DNA from: Costertonia aggregata
GTDB taxonomy: Bacteria > Bacteroidota > Bacteroidia > Flavobacteriales > Flavobacteriaceae
Assembly (NCBI RefSeq): GCF_013402795.1
Contig: NZ_CP058595.1
Location: 3,636,001 to 3,700,000, forward strand
Direction: 5' to 3'
DNA: 64,000 nt
Shown here: one piece after another, positions 25,778 through 33,976 of the stretch
Numbering within the stretch: the stretch's first letter is position 1
Layout of the letters: the number at the start of each line of letters is the position of its first letter
Position numbers and translations under genes: made by a program
The notes under the pieces: model-generated
Database searches by the model: none
Told to the model about the DNA's origin: nothing
What the model saw: the letters and a program-made list of their open reading frames with translations, nothing else

Positions 25778-25818
25778 CGTAATTGAATACTTGTTAATAT
25801 TCAATATATTTAAGAATA
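25778..25818 (+). promoter_or_regulatory. Shared AT-rich promoter-like segment (copy 2)
   Basis: CGTAATTGAATACTTGTTAA and the following TATATTTA/GAATACC nearly repeat 22668-22707. The graspetide precursor gene starts about 70 bp downstream. Shared leader plus shared promoter-like DNA before unrelated genes points to a common module format. Confidence 0.4.
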
Positions 25819-25889
25819 CCAATAGTTGAATTCACACAATTTATTTTCAATGAAAATCCATTTGGAATTTTCAATTTGAACAAAAAAAT

Positions 25890-26225
25890 ATGAAGTACTT
25901 ACTATTTGAATACGGCGAGACAATAACTGAGGAATTTGAATTTCCTGAAACAAGATATTGTGATATTAAGAACCTAAACGTGTTTGTTTCCAACAATCTA
26001 CCTGCTATAGATACTATTGAGAATACAGTTACTCAAACTTTTACTAAGGTTTCAGGGGAATCAAGTGATTCGGATTCGGATATGGGTATGGCAGTTGTTA
26101 CTCGAACAGATTCAATTGGTAATTCAGAAGAAACTGATGATGACAATGATGTTTTTTCATTATCAAATTTTCTGATTACTGCCACTACTACTAGAGTTGA
26201 AATGGAAAGCACCGATACAGATTAG
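25890..26225 (+). CDS. Putative graspetide (omega-ester RiPP) precursor peptide
   Basis: The 111-residue protein sits immediately upstream of an MvdD-like ATP-grasp gene; its TAG stop overlaps the next GTG start by one base (TAGTG). The N-terminal half (MKYLLFEYGETITEEFEFPE...) looks like a leader. The C-terminal half is rich in Ser/Thr and Asp/Glu, the donor and acceptor residues of graspetide ester cross-links: SGESSDSDSD (55-64), TRTDSIGNSEETDDDND (71-87) and TATTTRVEMESTDTD (97-111). I cannot match a known leader motif (microviridin-type PFFARFL is absent). The gene lies 150 bp after leader element d. Precursor status is inferred from composition and context. Confidence 0.65.
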   Translation: MKYLLFEYGETITEEFEFPETRYCDIKNLNVFVSNNLPAIDTIENTVTQTFTKVSGESSDSDSDMGMAVVTRTDSIGNSEETDDDNDVFSLSNFLITATTTRVEMESTDTD

Positions 26226-27139
26226 TGATTTTAATTGTAACTCATAGAGAGGATTATACGGCTGATTTCCTTGTCAATATTTTAAATCAAAGAAATATCG
26301 AATACTTGAGATTCAATACTGACTGTATTGGACTTAAGCATAAAATTTCATTTACTACAAAAAATGATACTAAGATTGCTATAGACGGAATTTCACATTT
26401 TGATTCAGTTTGGTTTAGGAGGGTCAAAGTACCAACAATTTCTTTTTCTTCATTTGAAGAGAATGATTTTTACAATAAAGACTACCAAAGTTTTTTCAGC
26501 AACCTTTGGAATACTTTGAGTACAAATAAATGGCTAAGTAATCCAAACAATATCTTCAAGGCTGAAAATAAAATTTTTCAATTATCAGTTGCTCGAAAAC
26601 TTGGTTTTCCCATTCCAAATACCATAATTTCCTCAGATTCTGTAGAAATCCAACAATTTAGCAAAGAGAATGGAAAAAAAATAATAATTAAGCCGCTATA
26701 TAGAAGTCGATTTTTAGCTGACGGAGAAGAAAAAATAGTTTTCACGAACAGTTTGAAAACAAATCATGTGGAGAACGAAAGTTTTGTTTCTTTTCCAATG
26801 ATTTTTCAAAATGAAATCGAAAAAGAATATGAACTTCGAGTTACCGTAGTTGGCAAGGAAATTTTTGCAGCAAAAGTAGATTCACAAAGTGATTCGGACT
26901 CTAAATTAGATTGGAGAAGAAAAAGATTAAAGTTTGAACCCTACAACTTACCAATTGATATTCAAGAATTAGCTCTTAGACTTGTAAGTGAATTGGGTTT
27001 AGGGTTTGGTGCAATAGATTTAATAAAAACAAAAGACGGATATGTTTTCTTAGAAATAAACCCTAACGGGCAATGGGTGTGGATTGAAAGCGACACAGGC
27101 TTAAAAATTTCTGATGCAATTATCCAATATCTCACTTGA
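26225..27139 (+). CDS. MvdD-like ATP-grasp graspetide synthetase
   Basis: The 304-residue protein has the PreATP-grasp start of the MvdC/MvdD family (MILIVTHREDYTADFLVNIL...RFNTD). The ATP-grasp core contains NKIFQLSVARKLGFPIPNT, KKIIIKPL, FQNEIEKEYELRVTVVG, DWRRKR...PYNLP, GLGFGAIDLIKTKDG and the metal-binding FLEINPNGQWVWIE. These enzymes use ATP to activate Asp/Glu side chains and join them to Ser/Thr or Lys of a precursor. The start is GTG, overlapping the precursor stop. No ABC exporter or peptidase is adjacent. Family assignment is strong; substrate assignment rests on adjacency. Confidence 0.85.
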   Translation: MILIVTHREDYTADFLVNILNQRNIEYLRFNTDCIGLKHKISFTTKNDTKIAIDGISHFDSVWFRRVKVPTISFSSFEENDFYNKDYQSFFSNLWNTLSTNKWLSNPNNIFKAENKIFQLSVARKLGFPIPNTIISSDSVEIQQFSKENGKKIIIKPLYRSRFLADGEEKIVFTNSLKTNHVENESFVSFPMIFQNEIEKEYELRVTVVGKEIFAAKVDSQSDSDSKLDWRRKRLKFEPYNLPIDIQELALRLVSELGLGFGAIDLIKTKDGYVFLEINPNGQWVWIESDTGLKISDAIIQYLT

Positions 27140-27153
27140 TACTGCTATAATTT

Positions 27154-27684
27154 ATGGGAGAAAAGAAGAAAGGACAAATAGAGAAACAACTTAATGATGA
27201 ATACATCTCATATCTACTGAGGTTATTTGATAATGAAGATAGCAGAATGAATAAATTGGAAAGTAAGATAACCCAATTAATTGCTCAATCAGGATTAATA
27301 ATATCGATAGTTACATTTATTATTCCGCTGTTTTATGATTCCTTAAAATGCATATTCTTGGAACTAAAGGTTGTACTGGCATTGACATTTTTAGTTACCA
27401 TTTTACTTCTTTGTACCTCAATTTTTTACGCTAGTAAAATCTTTAATATCCAGAAGTTCAAATATGCAGATTGTTCAGAAGAGACTGTAAGATGTGGTCA
27501 TAAAAAAGTATCCGAATTTAAAAAAGAATACATAGACGATTTAATCTTTAGTATTGATAGAAATAGAGGGCTAAATAATACCAAAGGAACGATTCTTTTA
27601 AAATCAAATAAACTTTTTGCTTTTGGAATTTATTTTTTGGTTGCATTAACAATAGAACTTTTAATTGTGTCCTTCATCATTTGA
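27154..27684 (+). CDS. Small multi-TM protein, possible defence effector/partner
   Basis: The 176-residue protein starts 14 bp after the ATP-grasp gene. An N-terminal helix (YISYLLRLFDNEDSRMNKLESKITQLIAQSG) leads into hydrophobic segments at about 46-66 and 70-94, and a third lies at about 152-176. The pattern 'charged helix, KLExK, QSGLIISIV' resembles small TM proteins found as effectors in Pycsar/SLATT-type defence loci, but I cannot assign a family. It is followed 37 bp later by the KAP NTPase, with which it may form a complex. Confidence 0.6.
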   Translation: MGEKKKGQIEKQLNDEYISYLLRLFDNEDSRMNKLESKITQLIAQSGLIISIVTFIIPLFYDSLKCIFLELKVVLALTFLVTILLLCTSIFYASKIFNIQKFKYADCSEETVRCGHKKVSEFKKEYIDDLIFSIDRNRGLNNTKGTILLKSNKLFAFGIYFLVALTIELLIVSFII

Positions 27685-27721
27685 TTTAATGAGTTCTAAT
27701 GGCTAATCAATAGATGGTGAT

Positions 27722-30328
27722 ATGAAAAAAAACTATAGAGTAACTTTTATTTTTGCGGGCTTGTTAATTCTGTTTTTTAACCCGATTAAGAAACTAGTTG
27801 ATAAAGTCGTCGTAAATCCCGTTCTCAGTAAGATAGAATCGAATCTGGCCATAGATTTAATATTTGCAATTCTATTGTTTTTGATAGTTCGAAAAGTATA
27901 TCTCAATTTTAAAAATAAAAGTTATATATCTCTGCATCAATGGATCTTTAGCATAACATCGATTGGGTTTTATCTATTCACAAGGTTTTATCTCGACTAT
28001 AATTTTTATGGTTTTTCTTTTTGTGAACATTTAAAATATTTTGATGTATTATCATTTTATCTACTCATAGCCCCCTTTACTACTATTTTTTCTGTTTTTC
28101 ATAAAAGGTTTAAAAAAAAGGGAAATCATGATAACCTTTTTGACGACTCTCCAATAAAGCTTGAAAAAGAAGATGCTCTCGACCGAAATTATAAGGCTAA
28201 GCGAATTGCAAACGAGATTTTTCAATCTAAGACTAGTGAGGCAATTGGATTTGGGATTACTGGCGAATGGGGGAGTGGCAAAACTTCATTTTTGAACTTA
28301 CTTAAAAAAGAAATCAACAATAAGAACACCGAAAAAGATTTTATTTTAATTGATTTTAATCCATGGCTCAACTTAGGGGTAGAACCAATTATTAAAGATT
28401 TCTTTGATACAATTCAGGAAGCACTAAGACCTTACAGCGAAGATGTTTACAGAGAAATAAAGAAATACTCTCATTCTATATTGAATGTCAGTAAAACTAA
28501 TTTTACAGATACCCTAAAAGAGATTTTGACGTTCGCATTGAAAAAAAATATATCTGCTGATTTTAAGGCCTTAAACTCTCTTCTTAAAAACCTTAATAAA
28601 AGGGTGATAATTTTCATTGATGATTTTGATCGACTTCAGTCGAATGAAATTTTCGAAATTCTAAGACTAATTAGAAATACCGCTAGTTTCGATTGTTTTG
28701 TCTATGTAGTGGCATTTGATAAAGATTATTTGAATAAATCATTGGAAAATTTAAACATACCTAAACCTGAAAAGTTTTCAGAGAAGATATTCTTAAAAGA
28801 AGAGCATCTAATTCCTGTTACCCAATCTCAAATAAAAGAATTTATTAAGGCTACATTAATATCAAAAGTCGATGACAAGACGGAAGAAATTGAATCATAT
28901 TTTGGAACCAATTCTGTAATATTTAGAACAGAAGGAAATGATATTCCATTAAATCATTTAAGAGACGCTAAAAGGTTTTTAAATTCTTTTGTTAATGATT
29001 ACGTATCTATAAAAAACGAAGTGGTTTTTGAAGATTATTTTTTACTTAAACTATTAAAATTTAAGTTCTATGATATTTACATCTTATTGTTTTTACATAA
29101 GGATAAATTTTTAAATAATAGAGGTCAATCCTATGGTGGTGGTGGGACCATCTATTATTTAAAGAATAGATATGAGAATGATAATAATTCAACTTTCGGA
29201 ATTAGAACTAAGGAATACAAAGAATCAATCCTCGGTAAATTTATGCTTGAGCAACTCAATTATAAGGAGGAAATAGTTTTAAAGGTTGGAAAAATAATGA
29301 ATAGACTATTTGAAATAGATACATACCAACAAAAAAGTCATTTGTCATTAGCTTTCGAACGGAATTATCATAAATACTTTAAAGATAATTTGAATATTGA
29401 AGATTTATCTGAAGTTGATTTCAAACAAACATTAAGTTCTGATTTTGAAGCAATTAAAGGTAAAATTAAAGAATGGAAGGAAAAGAAAGTACTTGATTTA
29501 GTTAAATATCGTTTTTACGAATTAAATATTGCTGACATTGATTCTAGGGAAAACTATGAAAAAATTGTAAAAACCATCTTTTATATTGCAAATTTGGAAG
29601 TTGTTAGTTCTTACTATGGACAACATGTATTAGGTTACGATAACACAACATTACAAAACTTTATTTCTAATAAAGATAATATTATATCCAATAAGTTTTA
29701 TGCTGGGCAAAATCAAGAATTTAAGCGTTTCATTCTAGACGTTTTAGGGAATTCTCAAACACCATTCTTATTTGAATCTGATTTTTTAAATCATGTGATA
29801 GATGATAATTTTAAAGAGGATAATTTTATTTTGTCTGGAGAAGAGATTAAAAATACATTAACTAATTACTTAAGAGACTATTTAGATAACTCCGACGAAT
29901 TGTCTAGTAGGGTTTGGGCATTATTTCACAATTGCAAAACAAATACCACGAAATTAAATGAGCAACATCAAAGGGTAACAAGTTATAGTTATTTTGATGG
30001 TGCCCAAGATTTGTTAATTAATTTTATGAAAAAGGATTTAGATAGTTTTCTAGTTACTTTCATAGAAGCCATGCCGTTCCGAGGAAAAAATGGAGGGGAT
30101 AATTTAATTGGAGTTTCTCATGGTATAAAAAACAATATTTTCGGGAGTTTCCAAGCTTTTGAAGATTGGTTAAATGGTTTAAGTGAAGAGGATTTATCTA
30201 AACCTAGCATATTTAAAGAAGAATTTTTGAAATTTTTTGTATTGTGTAAAGAAAATGAATTCAGCAAAGTAGAATTTGATTTTAAATTTCCACCAGCAGT
30301 TGACAAATTAAAATCACTTGAACGATGA
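27722..30328 (+). CDS. Membrane-anchored KAP-family P-loop NTPase
   Basis: The 868-residue protein has four N-terminal TM segments (about 8-24, 45-60, 74-92, 108-127) and then a KAP NTPase domain. Walker A is GEWGSGKTS (181-189), DFNPWLNLG is the typical KAP block, and Walker B is IIFIDDFDRL (296-305) with FVYVVAFDKDYL as sensor. The C-terminal 450 residues are helical and unassigned. KAP proteins include Kidins220 and PifA, the F-plasmid protein that excludes phage T7; many are membrane-bound defence proteins, which fits the neighbourhood. It may be cotranscribed with the graspetide genes and the TM protein. It is followed by alpha copy 2. Confidence 0.85.
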   Translation: MKKNYRVTFIFAGLLILFFNPIKKLVDKVVVNPVLSKIESNLAIDLIFAILLFLIVRKVYLNFKNKSYISLHQWIFSITSIGFYLFTRFYLDYNFYGFSFCEHLKYFDVLSFYLLIAPFTTIFSVFHKRFKKKGNHDNLFDDSPIKLEKEDALDRNYKAKRIANEIFQSKTSEAIGFGITGEWGSGKTSFLNLLKKEINNKNTEKDFILIDFNPWLNLGVEPIIKDFFDTIQEALRPYSEDVYREIKKYSHSILNVSKTNFTDTLKEILTFALKKNISADFKALNSLLKNLNKRVIIFIDDFDRLQSNEIFEILRLIRNTASFDCFVYVVAFDKDYLNKSLENLNIPKPEKFSEKIFLKEEHLIPVTQSQIKEFIKATLISKVDDKTEEIESYFGTNSVIFRTEGNDIPLNHLRDAKRFLNSFVNDYVSIKNEVVFEDYFLLKLLKFKFYDIYILLFLHKDKFLNNRGQSYGGGGTIYYLKNRYENDNNSTFGIRTKEYKESILGKFMLEQLNYKEEIVLKVGKIMNRLFEIDTYQQKSHLSLAFERNYHKYFKDNLNIEDLSEVDFKQTLSSDFEAIKGKIKEWKEKKVLDLVKYRFYELNIADIDSRENYEKIVKTIFYIANLEVVSSYYGQHVLGYDNTTLQNFISNKDNIISNKFYAGQNQEFKRFILDVLGNSQTPFLFESDFLNHVIDDNFKEDNFILSGEEIKNTLTNYLRDYLDNSDELSSRVWALFHNCKTNTTKLNEQHQRVTSYSYFDGAQDLLINFMKKDLDSFLVTFIEAMPFRGKNGGDNLIGVSHGIKNNIFGSFQAFEDWLNGLSEEDLSKPSIFKEEFLKFFVLCKENEFSKVEFDFKFPPAVDKLKSLER

Positions 30329-30338
30329 ATTTTTAAAG

Positions 30339-30557
30339 GGCCTAAGAGAATTTTGGTAAAACAATAGGGGAGAGGAGCGTTAAGAATTTTAGGGGGCTGG
30401 TTACAATATTTGTTGACAGTTTATATTGGTTCTTTCACCTTAAAGCGGTCTTAAAAGTTACAATGGATCCTAAAATTTAGCGACCGACCCGTACATTGTT
30501 TCTAAAATTATCTGTAAGCCTTGATTTTTTTGTTTCTTTTTTTATCAAGAAAAAAAG
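30339..30557 (+). repeat. Repeat segment alpha, copy 2
   Basis: This segment is colinear with 21604-21820 (GGCCTAAGAGAATTTT, TTTCTAAAATTATCTGTAAG, CCTTGATTTTTTTGTTTC and the terminal A/T hairpin). It starts about 10 bp after the KAP stop codon and ends about 60 bp before the next gene. In copy 1 the same segment is followed by a short gene-free spacer and then beta. Confidence 0.8.
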
Positions 30558-30618
30558 ATAAATTAGTTAAAGGCAAAATTAGTAATCAGCACCTAAAAGC
30601 AATACAATAGATAGACTC

Positions 30619-31479
30619 TTGAAACATATGGAAAAAGACTTGAAGTTAATTTTAACTAATGGACAACAAAGAATTAGCGGGAAAAAATTCAAGAAAACGG
30701 GTTGGTGGACTTATGGAAAAATTGGGTTTGGTATTTTTGGTTTAGCACTGATTCTTCTATTTATCATAGCATCTTTTAGTGCGGGCACGAGTGAAACTAA
30801 TCCGAATTACTCTACTTTTCAAGATAAGATTTTTCAATTATTACCATTGTGGATATTTGCTACATCCGCTTTTTTAATTACACTTTTTATAACTCAAAGG
30901 AATAATAAAAGAAACATAGCTTTCAAGCTTTTAGAAGAACTTAATTCAACAGAATTCTTAAAAGTTAGATATGACCTAGGTAATCAGATAAGACTTGCGC
31001 AAAAAGAAAAAAGAGATGTTGATAGGTTTAGTGGTTGGTTCCCTCATATCAGTTTGCTTGATGAAACAAGAAAAGTAGAAAATTGGGAGTTGCCTGGGAA
31101 TAATGATTTTGATGGATACCTTGCCAATCATTCACTTGCTAAACTGGTATATTTTGTCTTAAGGATATCTAATTATTCAAAACATGGTATGATTGATATG
31201 AAATTAACGAAGCATCTATTTCATTTTTTCTTTGCACACTATGAGACTTTATTATTGGAATTTGCGAGAGGTATAAAAATTAAAAGGCATTTTTACAATG
31301 AGCAGTTTGCCTTTGATTTTGATGAGAGATGGGATTTATGTCCTGAAAGAATAGAATACTTCTTTGTAAGTATAGGGTTATCTGGCAAATTACCAAATGA
31401 TTATCATTATGTATATTTTCCATCTTTGAATAAAAAAATAGACTCTAATTCTATTTTACATAATGTCAAAAGCACTTAA
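30619..31479 (+). CDS. Two-TM protein of unknown function, cargo between alpha and beta
   Basis: The 286-residue protein has two N-terminal membrane segments (about 33-53 and 70-90) and a cytoplasmic domain of about 190 residues. The frame starts at 30619 (MKHMEKD); the ATG at 30628 is a good alternative. I recognise no family. The last residues (SILHNVKST) are encoded by the conserved beta repeat, since TATTTTACATAA begins at 31452, so the original stop may have been lost. The gene occupies the position that is nearly empty in the first alpha-beta copy. Confidence 0.65.
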   Translation: MKHMEKDLKLILTNGQQRISGKKFKKTGWWTYGKIGFGIFGLALILLFIIASFSAGTSETNPNYSTFQDKIFQLLPLWIFATSAFLITLFITQRNNKRNIAFKLLEELNSTEFLKVRYDLGNQIRLAQKEKRDVDRFSGWFPHISLLDETRKVENWELPGNNDFDGYLANHSLAKLVYFVLRISNYSKHGMIDMKLTKHLFHFFFAHYETLLLEFARGIKIKRHFYNEQFAFDFDERWDLCPERIEYFFVSIGLSGKLPNDYHYVYFPSLNKKIDSNSILHNVKST

Positions 31480-31981
31480 AGAAAAGCTTAAATCAAGACG
31501 ATAGGTTAGCAAGGGCTAAGAAATTATCTCGCAGAGTAATTTTTAGCTGTTGCGGCAAGCTGCCAAGAATGCTTTGAAAAATTTATTGACGTATAGTTTC
31601 TCATAAATCGTAAATTTCAAAAAAATCTAAAAGTTTTGCTTTTTTTGGCGTTGGCAAGCGATGGCAAATTGTGTTTAAAATAAATTGCCTGAGCAATTTG
31701 ATTTTAAAAAGCAATCGAGCGTTTGGCAGCGGCAATTTTACATAACGGCAAATTATGAGTACAGACGGAAGGTTTGTCTCTTGGGTTTCTACGAAATTGA
31801 AAATTTCTAAAAAGTTTTTTCTGTGTAGAAAATTTGAAGCTACGTAAATTAAACAGCTTGATGACCCTGTTGGTAATTCGCTTAAAAGCTACAAATGCGA
31901 GGGATATTTTACATAATAGAATTATGACTTACAGCTAAAGGTTTGAACCTGAAATACTTATATATCAATCTGTATCATAAT
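31452..31981 (+). repeat. Repeat segment beta, copy 2 (right part of island)
   Basis: This segment is colinear with 21912-22483. TATTTTACATAA or a one-base variant stands at 31452, 31734 and 31905; GGCAAGCGATGGCAAATTG, ACGGCAAATTATGAGTACAG, TGATGACCCTGTTGGTAATT and CAATCTGTATCATAAT (31966-31981) are shared. The 15-bp hairpin of copy 1 is missing. No gene is seen apart from the last codons of the 30619 frame. Confidence 0.8.
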
Positions 31982-31986
31982 TTATA

Positions 31987-31998
31987 TTATGTAAAATA
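31987..31998 (-). repeat. Inverted TATTTTACATAA motif at the right island edge
   Basis: TTATGTAAAATA is the reverse complement of the motif that occurs in direct orientation at 21912, 22237, 22407, 31452 and 31905. It is the only inverted copy I found and coincides with the end of the repeat family; normal chromosomal genes follow. Confidence 0.6.
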
Positions 31999-32015
31999 GA
32001 ATAATTCTTTCTCAT

Positions 32016-32360
32016 TTACTTGCAAGGTCTAGCACTACTAACATAGTTTTCAATGGCTTTGTATAAACTATTAAAATCGGAAAGGTTTTGTTCCGCTTTA
32101 GCGAAGTACGCATACAAAACGTCTGCGTCTTTTTTTATACCCTCCATAATGTTCAAATTTGAATCACGCATCGTTTCCAATCGGTTTCTTAAAATTTCGA
32201 TGCGCTCGAACAAATTATATGTTGTGGGCTCACATACATACGAACAAAGCTTTTCACGTAATTTCAACAGGTCTTGGTTGCAACGCTCTAACTTAAGTAC
32301 GTACATGCTCTTTTCCTCTTGTTGTCGTTTCGGGCTCTTGGAGATGCTTTTTAAAGTCAT
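32016..32360 (-). CDS. Small helical protein of unknown function
   Basis: The 114-residue protein is predicted almost all-helical with heptad-like Leu spacing (LKLERCNQDLLKLREKLCSY, LFERIEILRNRLETM, LYAYFAKAEQNLSDFNSLYKAIENY), probably a small helical bundle. There is no signal peptide or TM. I do not recognise a family. It is oriented toward the island, with its stop 18 bp from the inverted motif at 31987-31998. It may be a core gene whose 3' end served as the island insertion site. Confidence 0.6.
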   Translation of the reverse strand: MTLKSISKSPKRQQEEKSMYVLKLERCNQDLLKLREKLCSYVCEPTTYNLFERIEILRNRLETMRDSNLNIMEGIKKDADVLYAYFAKAEQNLSDFNSLYKAIENYVSSARPCK

Positions 32361-32492
32361 AGCGTTTATATTTTGGGGTTATATAATAGCGGTGTCTTTT
32401 AAAGATACAAAAAAGGAAAATACGGAATATGCTTACAATCAGAATTTAACATCAATATATTGTAAAATTTAGGCTTACTTTAATGATTTAAA

Positions 32493-32524
32493 TTTGGAAT
32501 AATCCCCTTACCATTTTACCTTAG
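32493..32524 (+). promoter_or_regulatory. Candidate promoter of the HPF gene
   Basis: TTTG (32493-32496) and TACCTTAG (32517-32524) are separated by 20 bp, close to the Bacteroidota TTTG/TAnnTTTG pattern. The HPF start codon at 32540 would follow a leader of roughly 10 nt. Confidence 0.4.
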
Positions 32525-32539
32525 ATACAAAATAATAAA

Positions 32540-32842
32540 ATGAACATCAACTTCGAATATGATGGCGTAACCGCCAGTAAACGTTTAGAGGCCTTGGCCG
32601 AAAAAAAGATAAATAAATTGGTAGATAAGTACGATTTTATCGTACGTGCCGATGTTTTCTTCAAAAAGGAAAACACATCCTCACCTGAAACCGGAATGAT
32701 CTGTAATATTCGCCTTAGCGCCCCTGGCCCAAGGTTGTTTGCCGATGCAAGCAAAAGTAGTTTTGAGGCATCGATAACCGAATCTACCGATGAGCTTGAA
32801 CGTCAGCTACGAAAGCGTAAGGATAAAATGAAATCATACTAA
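32540..32842 (+). CDS. hpf: HPF/RaiA-family ribosome hibernation factor
   Basis: The 100-residue protein shows the beta-alpha-beta-beta-beta-alpha pattern of short HPF/YfiA proteins: MNINFEYDGVTASKRLEALAEKKINKLVDKY, then VRADVFFKKEN, CNIRLSAPGPRLFADASKSSFEASITESTDELERQLRKRKDK. It binds the 30S subunit in stationary phase and blocks or dimerises ribosomes. It is the short form without the C-terminal dimerisation domain. It has its own probable promoter and a strong terminator. Confidence 0.9.
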   Translation: MNINFEYDGVTASKRLEALAEKKINKLVDKYDFIVRADVFFKKENTSSPETGMICNIRLSAPGPRLFADASKSSFEASITESTDELERQLRKRKDKMKSY

Positions 32843-32874
32843 AAAAATCATACTAAAATTTAATCAGTAGATAT

Positions 32875-32913
32875 AAAAAAGGGAAGGTTTTCTAGAAAAC
32901 CTTCCCTTTTTTT
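32875..32913 (+). terminator. Strong bidirectional rho-independent terminator
   Basis: AAGGGAAGGTTTTC and GAAAACCTTCCCTT are exact reverse complements around the loop TA, flanked by A and T runs (AAAAAA from 32875, TTTTTTT to 32913). It lies between convergent genes (HPF plus, 32929 minus) and can serve both. Confidence 0.92.
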
Positions 32914-32928
32914 GGTCTTTATCAAACG

Positions 32929-33279
32929 CTATGGGTTTTCATTGGCATCTTCAAATTCAAGGTCGGCGATAGTTCTTCTCAACCTCTCCGAAAACGGACT
33001 TTGAATCAAATCGCGCAGTAATTTTTCTTTTTTGGTCTTGGAGATCTTTATGGTGTCCAATATCGACACTATCTTTTTTACCTCGGTCAAACGACTTTCC
33101 TTCATCTCCTTTCTTTTCGAGGCAGAGTACATAATATCCGGTTCAAAACGTTCCATGATGGTATATTTTTGAACTTTCATGTTTTTTGCAACTACCACTG
33201 TGGAATCTTGGGCACTTAATATTTGTATACCACATACACACAAGCATCCCAAAAAGGCTGTTTTTGTTAACTTTATCAT
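32929..33279 (-). CDS. Small secreted helical protein of unknown function
   Basis: I choose the ATG at 33279 (MIKLTKTAFLGCLCVCGIQILSAQ), which gives a clean signal peptide, over an upstream in-frame start at 33339. The mature part of about 95 residues is charged and helical (MERFEPDIMYSASKRKEMKESRLTEVKKIVSILDTIKISKTKKEKLLRDLI), ending in an acidic tail. No family is recognised. Such small periplasmic helical proteins are common in Flavobacteriaceae. It is divergent from the YceI gene, with about 140 bp between them. Confidence 0.65.
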   Translation of the reverse strand: MIKLTKTAFLGCLCVCGIQILSAQDSTVVVAKNMKVQKYTIMERFEPDIMYSASKRKEMKESRLTEVKKIVSILDTIKISKTKKEKLLRDLIQSPFSERLRRTIADLEFEDANENP

Positions 33280-33419
33280 TTTCAATTTAATAGGTTCTAC
33301 TTCCAAAGTAACGATTAAAAGATTAACATCAAAAAGCAATCGTAAGTTGTTCTGTCCAAATTCGATGTATGGTTTAAAAATTCCGTTTATCTTGCAATTC
33401 TATAATCATAGTTGTTCTT

Positions 33420-33938
33420 ATGCGAAGTATATTTTTTTATGTTTTTACTATTTTGTTGCTTCAGCCTGTATTTGGTCAATTCAATATTGATGAAGAATCC
33501 GTTGAAATTACGTTCCGTTTTGAATCAAAGGACGTAAATGGCAGTATTTCAGGTTTTGACTCCTCCTCTACCATCGATTTTGAAGATTTGGACAATAGCT
33601 CCTTTAAAGGGTCCGTTATGGCCAAAACCATAGAAACCGGTAACTCTATCAGGGATTGGTCATTAAAAAGAAGCAAATACTTTAATGCGGATGACTATCC
33701 GCGATTATATTTTGAGAGCAGTTCGGTATATCGTTCGGAAGGTAGTGCTTCATACACCGTAAAAGGCAATTTGACCCTAAAAGGCATCGTAAAACCGATA
33801 ACTTGGAAATTTGTTAAAGACGGTAATACATTGGTAGGTACCACTACCCTATTTTCGTCTGATTTTGGTATCAATATCAAAAAGAAAAGAGCCGACAATA
33901 AAGTAAAGGTGAAACTAACCGCCCGGTTAAAACAATAA
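33420..33938 (+). CDS. YceI-family periplasmic protein
   Basis: The 172-residue protein has a signal peptide ending QPVFGQF. The YceI lipocalin-like barrel is recognisable from SFKGSVMAKTIETGNSIRDWSLKRSKYFNADDYPRLYFES, VKGNLTLKGIVKPITW and DFGINIKKKRADNKVKVKL. YceI proteins bind isoprenoid-type lipids in the periplasm in some species. The characteristic 'R-x-x-x-L-K-x-x-x-[F]' substitution site (RDWSLKRSKYFN) is intact. The gene is probably monocistronic and is followed by terC 38 bp later. Confidence 0.9.
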   Translation: MRSIFFYVFTILLLQPVFGQFNIDEESVEITFRFESKDVNGSISGFDSSSTIDFEDLDNSSFKGSVMAKTIETGNSIRDWSLKRSKYFNADDYPRLYFESSSVYRSEGSASYTVKGNLTLKGIVKPITWKFVKDGNTLVGTTTLFSSDFGINIKKKRADNKVKVKLTARLKQ

Positions 33939-33976
33939 AAATTTTCTCTCTGGGTTTTTATCATTTATTCCAAAAA

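Noticed and set aside
17682-31998. Island as an ordinary transposon or prophage
   Set aside because: No transposase, integrase, terminase or structural phage gene is visible, and the repeats are internal and recurrent, unlike simple terminal repeats.
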